Source: Trichaptum fuscoviolaceum (taxonomy: Eukaryota > Basidiomycota > Agaricomycetes > Hymenochaetales > Trichaptaceae). From it: a stretch of 64,000 bases of DNA. The translations under genes were made by a program, and so were the position numbers. Shown here piece after piece: positions 23,418 to 35,716 of this stretch (within the stretch, counting starts at the first letter, position 1; each line of letters starts with the position of its first letter). The stretch lies in the NCBI GenBank assembly GCA_910574455.1, contig CAJSYZ010000011.1:3394941-3458940 (forward strand). Reading direction: 5' to 3'. The notes beneath the pieces were generated by a model. That model worked only from the letters and a program-made list of their open reading frames with translations. It did not search any database and had not been told where the DNA came from.

Positions 23418-23724
23418 TGTGTATCACTAGTCTGACGTGTGGGTAGAACGATACTGATGGATGGTTGCGACAGCCCAGATAGTGAGTGACGTTGTCTAAG
23501 GTAAAAGCAGGGGCGAGTCAACCCAATGGCTCGACATCAACATGATGTTTTAAATAGATTTGTTCTAAAATGCACTGATTCGGCATTCTTTGGCCGCGAG
23601 CTTACCATGTATTTTATCTCATTCAATCAACAATCAACCGCCCTGGGAAGTTCAGAGTTGTGAGTATGATGTTAGATATACACTGAGAATTTTGACTAGA
23701 AATTGAACAGTAGTTTGCACATCA
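23418..23724. other. Spacer between PhzF gene and first Zn2Cys6 gene
   Basis: I see no coding or RNA gene. It is the PhzF upstream region and the 3' flank of the next gene. Confidence 0.4.
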
Positions 23725-24837
23725 TTACCCACTATTGTACGTAACATATAACGGGCCCTCGACCAACACAAGCCCGAAGTTACACAGGGCAGCGAAAATA
23801 GAGTCTCCAGATTTGTACCAGACAACCACAAGATGATCTCGCCCGCTTTCGACCCGAAAGACATATCCTAAGTGAGGTACGTATCCTCCGACACCCATGA
23901 ACTCCAAAGTCTCATTGAATGACCTGCGGGTTGTAATGCAAAAGTCAACATAATCGCTATTCTTCAAAAATCCTTACAACAAACCCTGGGAACCAGGAGT
24001 GGAACAGATCGTCGTCCATGATCTACATAATTGAAGAGTCAGAATCGATAAGAGATCATATATTTCGGGCGCCGTACACGCACCCCGTTCACATCCAGAG
24101 AATCGAGCTCGGTCTCCCATAGACTTTCATCGCGAAGCTTGTTAAGGCAGTTCTTTACATTGTTTTCATCGGCGGAATCGGGTTGGTAAAGCTGCACCCG
24201 GGGCTTAGTGAGCGAGGATTTAAGAAGAAGATACAAGCAGTTATGTGGGACGTACGGTCTCGGTCGGCGAGAAACAGGAATCCAAATCGCTAGGCCGAGC
24301 GCAAAGCACCACGTCTTCGTGCTTATAAGTGACAATTGTCGATGCTACCGATGGGCTCGAGCATGTCAAAGCTGGTACGTCCTTTGATTGATAGCCATTG
24401 CCAGGCATTCTGTTAGAATATGAGACTGGAATGTTCGGAGTACGTGATCCGAGCACCTACATTCGTCCCATTGACAGGTTGTACTCGTAAATAAACTGTA
24501 ACCGACTCTCCGAGACCTGCGTGTAAACAAAATCATTGAAATGAACTTAGAAAGGCGTTGCTGAAGTACGTACCACTCGTCCGCCGTCCTTCCGTACGCA
24601 TTCGGTTCCTTTCTTCCTACAAAAACTGCATCTCCATTGAGTCTTAGGTCCACGGTCACACTGAGAATTGAAAGGGATTTAGTGGTACAACGCAAAGAGA
24701 AATGTGACGCGCACCTTCCGATGCTGACTGCGACAGGCTTCACAGACCAGCGCGTTCCTGCATGCCGCACCCTTGGCTCGGTTAGACAGAGGCTGCGAGG
24801 ATGTCCTTATGCAACGCTTTTCTGGTAGAGGAACCAT
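23725..24837 (-). CDS. Zn(II)2Cys6 protein A (tandem array unit 1)
   Basis: Start ATG at 24837 (MVPLPEKRC). Exon 1 ends at 24715 after CEACRSQHRK, and exon 2 resumes at 24660 with CDRGPKTQWRCSFC. The cluster is C-X2-C-X6-C-X9-C-X2-C-X6-C, the fungal binuclear zinc DNA-binding motif, with the intron just before the third Cys. Later short exons give DLDSCFSPTET, LYQPDSADEN and a C-terminal domain (ETLEFMGVGGYVPHLGYV, then LVVVWY, IFAALCNF and VEGP). That domain is shared with proteins B and C and in weaker form D, and I do not recognise it. At roughly 250 residues it lacks the usual fungal_trans domain. It is probably a nuclear regulator or a DNA-binding accessory protein. Confidence 0.7.
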
Positions 24838-27552
24838 ACCGAATCGCCTTGCCTGTTGTCTGGGCTATCCAAAGGCGATACCTCGCAAGCTTATTGCTAT
24901 CGTACTCTTCGGTTCCATTTCCGATTCCTTTCATGTCGATGGTAGGCGTTTTCTCAGAGAGTGAGGCCAGCTGCTCAGCTAGATTACATGTAACAGTGTG
25001 TAAGAAGAAGGGGTCCTCCTAGCAGCTTTGGAAGACGGCCTTACATGTTGGGAAGTATCCTGAGCTAGCCTGGGATTCGGCTGCCGCGCGACTTTCATTC
25101 ATCTTTTTTCCATCATTGAGGGTAGAATTGAGGGTCAGATCCACCTCTGAAAAGCAAGACGACTAGAAAGAGACGTCAGGGAAATTCAGTGCCACCAGCA
25201 GTCTGTTGACGCCCGAAACTTGGACTTGTTTCCCTCGGACAACTTCGGTCGCCAATCCACTCCCATTGTAGCGCTTGCGAGTGTTAATAACCTCTCGCGA
25301 TCGTGACGCTCGCTGGTACTTCGATTTTTATTTGGTGGAATCGCTTTGCTTTGCTGTGTTAAAACTTCTTGATCTCTCTCCGGAGCGCATTTCGCGCTTG
25401 CTCGACATCACTACACTGGCAGATGATACTCCTGTCGTTACGACTTGAAGACCCAGTTGTCAATGAACCGAAGACAGTTTTAATCAACCCCGAAGAAAGA
25501 GGTTAGCCACTTCCTTTGCCAGTGGCCTCCAAATTCATCTTGAATTAATTGTGTTAGGAAACGGCAGAGCAGCTTAGGCATCCTCGAGCACTCCTTTGCG
25601 TAAAGCCTAAGGCAACTGTCGGCAAATCGTATTTACCGCGCAGGCGCATGTCTGAAGGAGGAAATTAAGCAAAAATGAGAGGAGCTCTGCAAACTTGGCA
25701 AGCAACGTGAAATTCAGTGGAAAGCCGATCGTTTTGTTAGTAGGTATCACGTCGTATCAAGGATTGCGCTCTACCTTTGACGAATACGACGGGCCAGTAA
25801 ACTATCTTCACGAGCAGAAAGCCTGTCTTCATCACTTGTGCAGAAATCGTCCAGGCTTGGGAGTCCCATCCGAGGGAAATCCAACATCATGAGGTCTATC
25901 TCAAGGCAAGGAGTTTAGTCTCTCAAAAAATATGGAGTTGCTTGTAGCATCTATCTCACCTGGAGAACAATTGGTATATCCAAGTCGCCAATAATACCGC
26001 AAAGGTCCTTCAAAATCGATTCCGCACAATTGGTATGCATTGTTGTATTTAACTGTATCATGCTTCACCCCGAGACGCTATAATTCATAGCTTATCTCAG
26101 TAGATGAATTCAAGCACGAGAACACCTTCAGACCTACAACGTGTCGGAAGGCCGTTATACTTGAGCTCCCTAAGAAAGGGATGAAGATGAGATAGGTCCC
26201 AGTGCCTAATTTCTCGCGGTACCCTAATCCACAACCTTCGCTTCGGATACAACATCTTTTCTGCAAATTTCTCTCCAGGTGGTCGGTACGCCGATAAGGC
26301 CAACACCAACAACACTGTACTTCACCTCAAGCGCCGGTGTGCCAGTGAACCAATTTCGATCGTCGATTTCCAGATACAGTGCAGCTGTCGTCTGCTGCGA
26401 CGCTTAGTTGTATCTCAACCCGACTCTTGATTCTGCTTCAACCCGCGACATGGTCTAATTCCGTTGAAGTTCATGACTGCATTTGCGTGAGGTCCTTAGG
26501 CTGTAGTGAAGATGGAGACTGAGGGTAGGAGGTGTGATTGGTGCTACAAATCCGTCGAGGCACACGCTGCATGGAGGATCTCATAAACCATAACCACGAT
26601 TCCACGAAGGTAAGTTCATATCTACATCTATTGATCTATTACTCTTCGCGGACGAATCACCATTGTCCATTGTCTCCCCGTAACCTCCAAAAGGCTCGAC
26701 GATGGTCATGTGAAACCCTCTATCCCGATGCGCAATCCCCTACGAGAATACAGTCGGGCCATCACCTATAAACAACCACACAGGAATCTTGACGCCAAAC
26801 CTTCCGAATTTGCGATGCACCGCACTCTTGGAATTTGGATGAGATCGAAAAAGGGCGCGTGCCCATCATGATTAACGTATGTAGACTTCGGATTCTAACG
26901 CCCGCCAGGATTAACATTTTCAGGCTATTCTTAAGCAGGGTTATGGAAGTGTCCACATTTCTTCTGACCGGGATTTACTCTGAAAAAAATGGAAGAGTCA
27001 AGAATACCGTCGATGACCTTCATCTCTTCATGTTGGAGTTGAGCGATCTATTATTGGTTCCGGGTCTGTGACACGTCCGAGTCGTGTGCAAACGTTCAGC
27101 GCACAAATCCTCGTGTCCTGCTCCCCTGCTCCTTCTCATCCTTATTCCAAATCTTCTTCGTCAAGTTTGCAGAATACCATCCTGCAGAACTCAGAGAAAC
27201 AGCGCTCAATGAATTAATACTTCAAGTTATTATAATGGAGGATTGTCTGTTTATCGAAAATTATGTCTAATGACCGATTTAACTTCGTATATTTCATTCA
27301 CAAACTTGGCGATTACCGGATGTCTGAGGGCAAACAAGATTCTCGGATGTGTCTAAACCGATAGTTGCGACTTGCCCAGGCCGTAAATACTTGGTTCCAA
27401 GGTAGCATAAAAGGGAGAATGAGCTAGAGTCGTCAAACAGCTACTCATACATTAACGAATGTGGAGTTCTTAGTTACAGGACATTTCATAGTACAATATT
27501 GAAGGATCTAACTGATCAGTGTAAGGAATGGGACGACGTCTGACTTGGGCCA
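24838..27552. other. Inter-unit region 1 of the tandem array
   Basis: No complete gene can be assembled. Plus-strand pieces read as protein: an exon-like stretch around 25680-25780 (EELCKLGKQREIQWKADR), one at about 26578-26610 ending at a GTAAGT donor, and 26990-27070 (NTVDDLHLFMLELSDLL). CATCATGATTAACGT at 26864-26878 recurs about 4 kb later in the next two units. This suggests a decayed or unresolved plus-strand gene duplicated with the Zn2Cys6 gene. Confidence 0.35.
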
Positions 27553-28668
27553 TCATCCAGGACGGACAGAGAGGAGAAGCGATACATCATCATCAGAAAC
27601 ATAGCAGAATGGGCCTTCCAACACGTCGAAGAAGCCCTGACAAAGAGCAACATAATGAATTCCCCGCCACGAGTACCAGACTACTGCGCGATCATCTCTA
27701 ACGCTCTCAACCCGATGGATGAATTCTGCATGTAGAAAGGAAATAAGTGGCCTTTCGCCTTCCGAGGATTCGGGTTGCGCCTGAATCAATCTACGATTAA
27801 GATATGCAACGTAAATATACGTGATCCGACAAAGATCACACGCGTTACGTACCCTTGAGTCCACCTCTGCAGAAGATCCTGTTCAGTGGTCTACAAATGG
27901 TTGAGATACTGATCGAATGGCAGTGGGTCGAAAGCTGTCCACGTACCAAGTCCGCAGCGTAATACTGGAATTCAGCCCCCGGAAGCGTCTCAATGAGTGA
28001 TTTGCTATCACTTGAACTCGCGATATCTTCCTTTGAGTCCTCCGAGTCGAAAAGCTGGGCTTCAAATTGAGCATGTGTAATGAGTCCGGGACTTTTGCGT
28101 TTACGTACAGTTGCAGTTGGTGAAAAGCAAGAATCCATTGCGCTAGACGGAGAGTTTATAATATCCTCGGGCTTTGGAGAGGCCATAGCAGCTGCCACTG
28201 AATGGGAAGTCTCTAAACTTGAACTCGTTATGTCGCGCGATTGAAGACCATCGCTAGAAATCAGGACGAGCATGAGTGTAATTAGCCTGCAAGCATTAGT
28301 TTTTGGTACATACATTTTCCCTTCGTATACATACTCGACAATCCGTAACTGGCCCCCCGGAACCTACGTTCATGCAGGGTTATTGGGAGAAACGACGTTG
28401 AAAAGGAGGGGAACGACATACCTCCTCGCCCTTGACCGTCTTATTTCTAACGCATTCGACATTCCTTTTCGAACAGAAGCTGCAGATCGACCCTGTTTCC
28501 GGTCCACGGTCGCACTGTCGTACAGGATCAATGATGTAACAAGAAGAGAAAAATGGCACCCACCCTCCGTCGCTGTTTACTACAAGCTTTACATGCAGCC
28601 TTATTTTTGTTTCTCGCAGCCAGAGCTATGTTGGAGACAAACTGAACCGCTTCTTTGGAAGGAGGCAT
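27553..28668 (-). CDS. Zn(II)2Cys6 protein B (tandem array unit 2)
   Basis: Start ATG at 28668 (MPPSKEAVQF). Exon 1 ends with CKACSKQRRR and exon 2 begins CDRGPETGSICSFC, giving C-X2-C-X6-C-X9-C-X2-C-X6-C split before the third Cys. Downstream exons carry AMDSCFSPTAT, matching protein A, then LFDSEDSKEDIAS. The final exon reads LISFLHAEFIHRVESV, VVWYSWRGIHYVALC and VLEGPFCYV, which aligns with the C-terminal domain of A and C although its FMG-VPHLG part has been replaced. Several short introns are needed. Likely a nuclear DNA-binding protein; target unknown. Confidence 0.65.
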
Positions 28669-29636
28669 TATCGCCGTGCTGGACGGGAAGGCTATCCAAG
28701 GCGATGCAGCGCAAACTTATCTGTACGGCACTCCTCCTGCATTTTGCACTCTTCAGGAAGAATATAGGCGTTTGCTAACTGAGCGAGACGAGGCGCAAAG
28801 CTACTGAAGAGGGGTGAGGACGAGAAAGAGGTGCAGCACGGCTCCGTTTCTTGCATTCGGAAATGCCCAAAGGTCACCCGAAAACAGGTGGCCACATGAC
28901 GGTAGTTGTTCGCCTTCGTCTGTCTAAAAGAGAGTTGGACGGCGAAGGCCACCTATGGAGGGAGAGGCGAAGTCATGGCAGAAAGCAGACGTCGTGGAGG
29001 AGGTTATGAAGAAACTTGCTTATCCAAATCTGATTTACGGTTCTCAGGTTGAACTGAATTGGGTGCCAGTGCCACTGTTGACGGCATGGACTCACTGGCA
29101 GGCCACGAGTGCCACTAGCAGTGCCTTACAATTGCTTGCCAACTTGAAAGCAATAGTAGCACTGGCAGTAACTTTCCGCGGATAGAAATAGCATGCTTAT
29201 CACATCTCAGGCTTATCATCGTAATCAATGCTATTCCAACGGCCTTCAAGTTGCATTTGTGAGCAGCGCATTAGCTTCGCCGTGCTGCGTCAAGCCATCA
29301 AAGCCCTATCTTTATCACGTATGTCAATCAGGAGAGAGATGATAAAGCCGAAATTGACAACCCATCTTCTAGAGCATTATTCACCATCCAGTTGGAGGTG
29401 AAAGAGAATTGCATACGAGTTCAACGCTTCGATACCGCGAGGTTGTGTGTAATATCGCGCTAAAAAAATATTACAGCTCCTTTAACATATTGGAAGTGTT
29501 TTCCTGTGGCATCATTATGGCACTGCAAGCAGCCGCTGCCTATGTTTGATGCTCAAATGCTTTCTTCATCACTTCCGCTCGAGAACGCGCCCCTGGTGAG
29601 CAAAAATGAATGCAAAACTAATGAAGGATACAAAAC
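28669..29636. repeat. Inter-unit spacer with transposon-type motif block
   Basis: No gene is supported. Between 29060 and 29170 lie GTGCCAGTGCCACTG, GGACTCACTGGCAGGCC, GAGTGCCACTAGCAGTGCC, CCAACTTGAAAGC and GCACTGGCAGTAAC. This dense block resembles the Plavaka flanks and may be a MITE or a transposon scar. Confidence 0.45.
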
Positions 29637-29908
29637 ATGACAAACGCACCTGAACATTCTTGCGAGCAATGCAGGATGCTAGCCTCTGGTGAGTTGACTT
29701 GATAATCTTCACATTTACTGAGTATTCAATATTGCCATCGTCAGATGATGAAACAGATGTTCCAGCTTCAGAAGGAAGCGAACCAAATCTTCCACAACCG
29801 AGCTCGACCAGTCCAGAGATTATCAACACGAACTTCGGATATTTTTCCACAACAACAAGGCCAGAGCTCGAGCGATTGCTACAGATGACTAAAATGGAGC
29901 CGAGGTAG
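29637..29908 (+). CDS. Small unknown gene in unit 2 (may extend to about 30110)
   Basis: Exon 1 (29637-29688, MTNAPEHSCEQCRMLAS) and exon 2 (29745-29908) join in phase across a 56 nt intron (GTGAGT...GTCAG). Exon 2 is acidic then Ser/Pro-rich (DDETDVPASEGSEP) and ends in PELERLLQMTKMEPR before an in-frame stop. A possible further intron from GTAGGC (about 29907) to TTCAG (about 29939) would continue it as YTLGLSAIIEVF and then an exon around 30038. Only one CXXC pair is seen. No family recognised; clean splicing is the main support. Confidence 0.35.
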
Positions 29909-31735
29909 GCAAAGTCGGATGAAAACTTCCGTATGTTCAGGTACACGCTCGGATTGTCAGCCATCATAGAAGTTTTTCGCAAAGACAGTGTTTGTAAAGA
30001 GAATACCTGGGTGGATTGACTGTGAATACCTTTTCAGAAGATCAGCATCAGAAGAAAGAGCACTGGATGATTCTTTGAAGGAAACAAACGACAAACGACT
30101 TTGCGAAATTTGATTTTCCTTATTTTGCCACAATTACTAGTACGCCCACTGACAGCCTGGCCCCCAGATCTCAAGATCTCAACCACGATGCACCCCTCTC
30201 TAACTCTTTCTACATCCCCGTGCGATAAATTCCAGATTTGTACACAGTCCTTCCTCAGAGTGATTGATCGACCCCACCAAACGAATCCAATGCATGCTGC
30301 TTCAACTTGAAGATAAACTTTGGACTCGGGTGCTGGAAGTAGACTTGGATGTCGCCCGCCTTGACACTTGATAGTGTTCTCTCGACTCACGCTTGCTTTG
30401 TGCTTGGATCTCATCAACTCGCTGAAACAAAGGGAATGGCGAGTACCTAGTGCAGGACGGATAGATGTCAGATGCAAAGGGTTCAAAGGGGTCGCTGAAG
30501 TCAGGGCGAGATGCAGGCAAGATGGGCGACGTTAAGTAAAGAGAGATCGGACTACCAAGGCAACGAATCGTAGGCGACGTGTCTCAAGTTAATGAAACTC
30601 TGGCCATAATTAATGGTGTGGCTACATTGTGTCTATCTCCTTCGCCGATACTCAGTTTCTCGTTTTCACAGAACTTGGCCTTTCCTCGTCGTCGAACGAC
30701 AGACAGCTTGGCGCACGTCGTGACTGCCGTTTCTCCAGCTATTATCCAAACACGGCATCATGGACATGACTCTCGCGAGTAGGTACTGGTACGGCTGGTT
30801 CAAATTGGTGGATTAGCCGGTGTGTAATCGGCCTTCAAGTTTGCCACATGTCATCATGATTAACATCTGTAACCTTCAGACTTGACGCGATCAGCGGCGC
30901 TTGCGATGAAATCCGAGCAGGGCTATCCCTGGACTTCGGCTCATTCAACGCTATCGTAAAGCTCGGGAATTACGCTGTAAGTCTGGTCCGTGTTGCGATC
31001 AGAGGCTAAACAACTTCGCAAACTGGTGTCGATTTTGAAAGCCGTATGGCCCATATATGTGATCAGTTAGTATCCGAGTCGATATATGTATCTCTACAAG
31101 TCGTAGAACGGAATCTCATGCTAGAGTTCACGCTGTGTCTTCCATTCCAATGCAAAACGGAATGATCATGTACCAATGGGCGAGTTTGTATACGAATCTT
31201 CAAACCGCCCATGCGATTCATCAGCAATAGTATGTGGCAATAAACGGAAGTATCCCGAAGGGTCAACAAATAAAGTATCGTATGCAAAGTCTACAGCAGC
31301 TCAATTCACTTTCAACCTTACATGCGCATTGATAACTTCGTGACTATGACTGTCATAACTCTAGGTGTCTTCGATCGTCGTGTAAGACGGCGACTACTTT
31401 TTACCCCTTGTGTTTACACAGTTCTGATGCGTAGCAAGATAAGCCCCGTCAAATCCTGCCTGTTCGCGTCAGTACCCTAACAAAACTCCAGTCGGATTGG
31501 GAAATCCTTCAAAATCACATTCGTCTCGCTTGGATGTTCATAGGATAGGATGAAAACCGAGATATTCCATTCCTTCGTGTAGTGAGTCCTTAGCCAGGGA
31601 CATCGCCGAATATACAAAGTTGCTCGATAGTTGATATCGACCGACGATAGAACAAGAGTGTCTGTCTACTGTTAATAAAAAAGTCATCGACAGTGTTGAC
31701 TAGAAAAGAGCAGTGATTTTGCGCATCGTCACCCT
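29909..31735. other. Inter-unit region 2 of the tandem array
   Basis: There is no complete gene. Plus-strand coding-like pieces include 30580-30620 (VNETLAIINGVA) and 30875-30978 (ISGACDEIRAGLSLDFGS) ending at a GTAAGT donor. CATCATGATTAAC at 30852-30864 is the second copy of the shared array word. Confidence 0.35.
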
Positions 31736-32836
31736 TTACAAACCATACAAGACAGGACCGTCCACCATTATAAACTCGGAGTCACAAAGAGCAACGAAGA
31801 TAAGATCCATAAATATGTACCAGACCACCAGTAGATCATGTCGTCCCTTTTCGATCCAAAGTACAAATCCTAGATGGGGTACGTATTGTCCCTCCATACC
31901 CATAAACTCGAAGGTCTCCGAATGCGATGCCCTACGGTTTAAGTTAACATAATCATAAATCTTAGACAATTTATACAATGTACCTTTGTGTCGATGAATA
32001 AATTGAATCATCTTGTATGATCTACATATACAAGGAGTTGGTTGGTGGTTGGTGTCAAGTGATCTCAGAAGGATGCTTCCACGCACCTTATCTACAGCAC
32101 GATAGCTGAGTTCATCATCCCACACTTCGGCAGTTCCAGCGCGCAACTTGTTATGGCAGAGATCTGCAACGTCTTCTTTGGTATCTTCTGGCTCATAAAG
32201 CTAAAGGAATGCATTTAGCGCGTGGATAACGAGACGTGTGTTTATGATATAGGACGTACAGTTTCAGTCGGCGAAAGGCATGAATCCAATTCGCTAGATG
32301 CGTCGTCTGGTTCTTCAGTGATAGTAGGCGGTGGCATCAACATGCGGGTCTCGACGTCGGGGCTTACTAAGGCCTCCGCACTGTCTGCTACGCGGCCGAC
32401 GCTACTTGTTCAGATCAGCTTTCGTGAGTATACGTTACGTTCGATGACTTACGTTTCAAGCTGTCCCATGAGTTCGCACTCGAAGACGAACACACTCTGA
32501 CCATCCGGAACCTGTTCTCATATCAGTCTATGAAAGGACAGCGTTGAGAGGTATTAATGAGGTACATACCATCTGCCTTAAGCCCTTTGGTACGCATTCA
32601 ATTCCTCTTTCCGTACAGAAGCCGCACTTCGAACCTGACTCGGGCCCACGATCGCACTGTAGAGTGAGAGGGGATCAGCTGCGCAACAAAAAGAAAGTAA
32701 TTGTACCCACTTTGTGACGCCGGTCACTACAAGCCTTACAGACAGCCTTGTTTCTATTCCTTGCAGCTTCCGCCCGCTTCGGAGATTTCGGCGTAGTGGA
32801 AATTTGAGTATAGCGCTTGTTTGAAGAACGGTCCAT
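31736..32836 (-). CDS. Zn(II)2Cys6 protein C (tandem array unit 3)
   Basis: Start ATG at 32836 (MDRSSNKRY). Exon 1 ends CKACSDRRHK and exon 2 begins CDRGPESGSKCGFC, then TERGIECVPK: C-X2-C-X6-C-X9-C-X2-C-X6-C, intron before the third Cys. Further exons read VPDGQSVFVFECEL, ELDSCLSPTET, LYEPEDTKEDVADLC and the C-terminal domain (ETFEFMGMEGQYVPHLGFV, LVVWY, IFVALCDSEFIMVDGP). This is the clearest member of the array, and all joins are short introns in phase. It is presumably a nuclear regulator lacking the fungal_trans middle domain. Confidence 0.72.
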
Positions 32837-35716
32837 TACTGCCCTAGTTGTTGTTCGGGGCTATACAGAGGCAGTACTTCGCATTTTTATATGTGCGGCA
32901 CCCATCCCATTCCAAGCAAGCAGTCTTATGAAGGCTGGCCGGTCAGTTGGATCACAACGCGAAGAAAAGTGGGGGATAGCCAGGCTCACATCCTTTACGT
33001 GGAAATATCCTGCGCAAGCCTGAGGCTTGGATGCATCACGACTTTCATTTCGTTTCTTTCTAACTGGTAAAAGAAAAGTAAGGCGAAGACCATCTCTGGA
33101 GGGACAGCCGACATGATCGTCTTCCGCAAGCTGTTGTGGCAAGTCCATGCAATCATGCAAACTTAATCATCCGGAAAGAGAGCCTGGGTTTCCGGCGATC
33201 AATTCAGTTCATGGAACCGTTCAAGTTGAAGTTCAAGTTGAAGTTCAAGTTGCCGCTGCCACTAGTAACGCCCACCAGCAGCCTGAGGAAAGCGTCTGTC
33301 AGCTTCGATCGTCGATCCATGCCAACATTCGCAATGACCTCTCTTGCTTGTCGCAGACGTTGATTCTTCGATACCCCACATACACAGTAGCTTTGCTCTG
33401 ATGGAAATAAGACCTCGTAAGACATTTCGTTCAACGGTGGGGAGCTTGGGAAAATCATGGTCGTCAACTACCACGGATGACTCATCTGTCATCCCGAGTC
33501 CCATCTGGCAGCCTAAGTATCAGGCGTGCACGAAAGGCAAGGGATTTGACATCGCACCTTTACTTCTGAAGGCTATCTTCTATCTCACAAGTCCTCAGAT
33601 CCCCTCAAGCAGCCTTCCGTAAGCGCCCTATGCAAACGACTGTCCGCAGGGACTACGCTTCCAGTGCGCACCTCTCTTAGTCTTTAACATTCCGAGCCTG
33701 GAGAATGATGTTAACCAGCAATAATAGGAATAACTGCTTTCATACCTATTGACCAAGATGGCGGCGAAAACTGGATTCAGCCTTCTTTGGGCGAGGAATA
33801 TCGCCCGCAATCGCCTACTCAAGACCTTCCGTTGTCTCGAACTCGATAGACAGAACAGAACATATCCGAGACAAGAACCTCCATGGGTAATCTCTCCACC
33901 CAGTATCGAGTTCTTGCAGAATATGATGAACTTCGAAGAGCATTCATTCAAAGAGCATTCCACTGCGAAACAAGTACCAAAATCCAGTTTCTCCTGAAGA
34001 TGAACCTCCAGGAACCTTCCTTTCGCAGCCAGAGCACAATTAGCAGTAGATCCCAGACCAAGTCAACGTCGTTGAAACGCACTACTTCATCTCTGAAGGT
34101 TCAGCGTGTGCACGCAGGTGGTACGCATGGGAGTATTATCTGCCGCCCTGAAGCATCCATGGCATGACGACCAAATTAATTAAATATGCCTATGGATGGT
34201 TTTGCGGTGAATAAGTTTTAAGAAGGTGAAGGTAAAGTCCAAGAGACAAATTGAACAGGTGCCGAATTTACTTTCCTATTTCGCCATTCTCCAGATTGCA
34301 GATCACAGATCTCAACCGCATCCACGCAACGACTGCAACGACGACTTTCCACCCTTCTTTCGCGCCAGACGATGCGACGACAGATACCAAAATGACGACC
34401 TCTCCTTATTCATCAGCTTTACCTGAGCGCTGAGCGTCCCGGGCGACTTCGTGGAGTCTGTTTTGAGTGTGGATGCCTGTCCTGACTGTCGGGCTGTGAT
34501 GCTCAAGTCGTCCTCACGAATGCGTGCAACTTCAGTCAATCGGGAAATCGAAGGAAGTCTGCGAGCTTTGCCGCTGCTTCGCTCGGTTACGATGGTGAAA
34601 GGGGCCTGCGAAAGTTTGGCTTCCTGGTCGAGGATACCAAGAACCACTGAGGTCGCTGAAGATGATGCTACAGTGAGGTCTATGGGAAGAGGAGGGAAAG
34701 AATTGGACTACAAATTTTGAGGTTATGAAGTGGAGGAGCATCATTAATGTCTCAAACCATAACCACTCTGGTACGACTACAACAATGTCATTTCCCCTTC
34801 GCCGAACTCATTTTCTCCCCCTCAGCTACAACAGGCAGGACATGCTCTACCCATTCCTTCTCGTCAAGCCCTGCTCAACCCACTTGATAAGATGGTGTTA
34901 CATCAAGTTGTAACGTGCTCGAAATACATAGAATCTTGACGCCGATCGACCGATCTACGCTGCGCCGCAATTTTGGTAAACTAGCACATGCCACCATGAT
35001 TAACGTAGGCAACCTTCCTACATTGGCACTTAAGTTACGATAATCAACGGCATTGACAAACTGATGGCCGGGGCTACTATGCAAAATGTCCGTATTTCCG
35101 TTAGTCAAGATGGTCGGGAATTGCTATACAAAGAAGCTGCAACAATTGCAAGGAGCAAATGCTCACAAAAACTTGCTTGACGATGTTCAGCAACTTGATC
35201 GTTTGCTCCTTCGCTTACGTTGCGCTCGAAGTTAGTATCATTTATTCATCCCTTGATTTCCAAGCTTTTCGAGACTGAGCTCGCAGTCTGCTTACTGGAT
35301 CACTAGTTTCGAGTTTCTTCTGAAGATGTTCCTTGACATGATTGCGGCTTCGTGCCTAATTCTACAGTCTTCTAATGTTGTTTTCATTGGTGAAACTAGT
35401 AATACAAACAAGTCTTGCGCATGGTGTCTATTTTGGACATTTCACATGAGTGCGTCGTGAATAATAGTTAAGCCATCATAGCTCGAGCAAATGAACATTG
35501 CAGGAAAAGAAGAGAGCTGCGGGGAAAAGGGTGAGCGAACGCGAAATCCACTGGACATTAGGACTCCATATCCTGTTCATACGGCTGAATAGATGCTTTC
35601 AGTTTTTTGTGGTCTCGTCGGTGCCATCGGTCGAGGTCTGAATTAGGGAATGGCGGTTCAGTTCGACAATCCCAAGGCCTTCGTATCATGCGAGATTCGT
35701 TCACAGTTAAAGTGTA
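32837..35716. other. Inter-unit region 3 with repeats and plus-strand fragments
   Basis: There is no complete gene. Plus-strand pieces read as protein at about 33905-33980 (YRVLAEYDELRRAFIQRAF), 34740-34770 (INVSNHNHSGT) and 35125-35225 (NLLDDVQQLDRLLLRL, a coiled coil similar to the piece at 27.0 kb). ACCATGATTAACGT at 34992-35005 is the third copy of the array word. A 12 bp tandem repeat (33219-33252) followed by CCACTAGTAACGCC and CAGCCTGAGG resembles a transposon end. Confidence 0.35.
33219..33252. repeat. 12 bp tandem repeat GTTCAAGTTGAA
   Basis: There are 2.8 perfect copies. The unit is the same CAAGTTGAA word that is scattered through the transposon-related regions further left, so it is likely an expanded subterminal repeat rather than an unrelated microsatellite. 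Confidence 0.8.
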
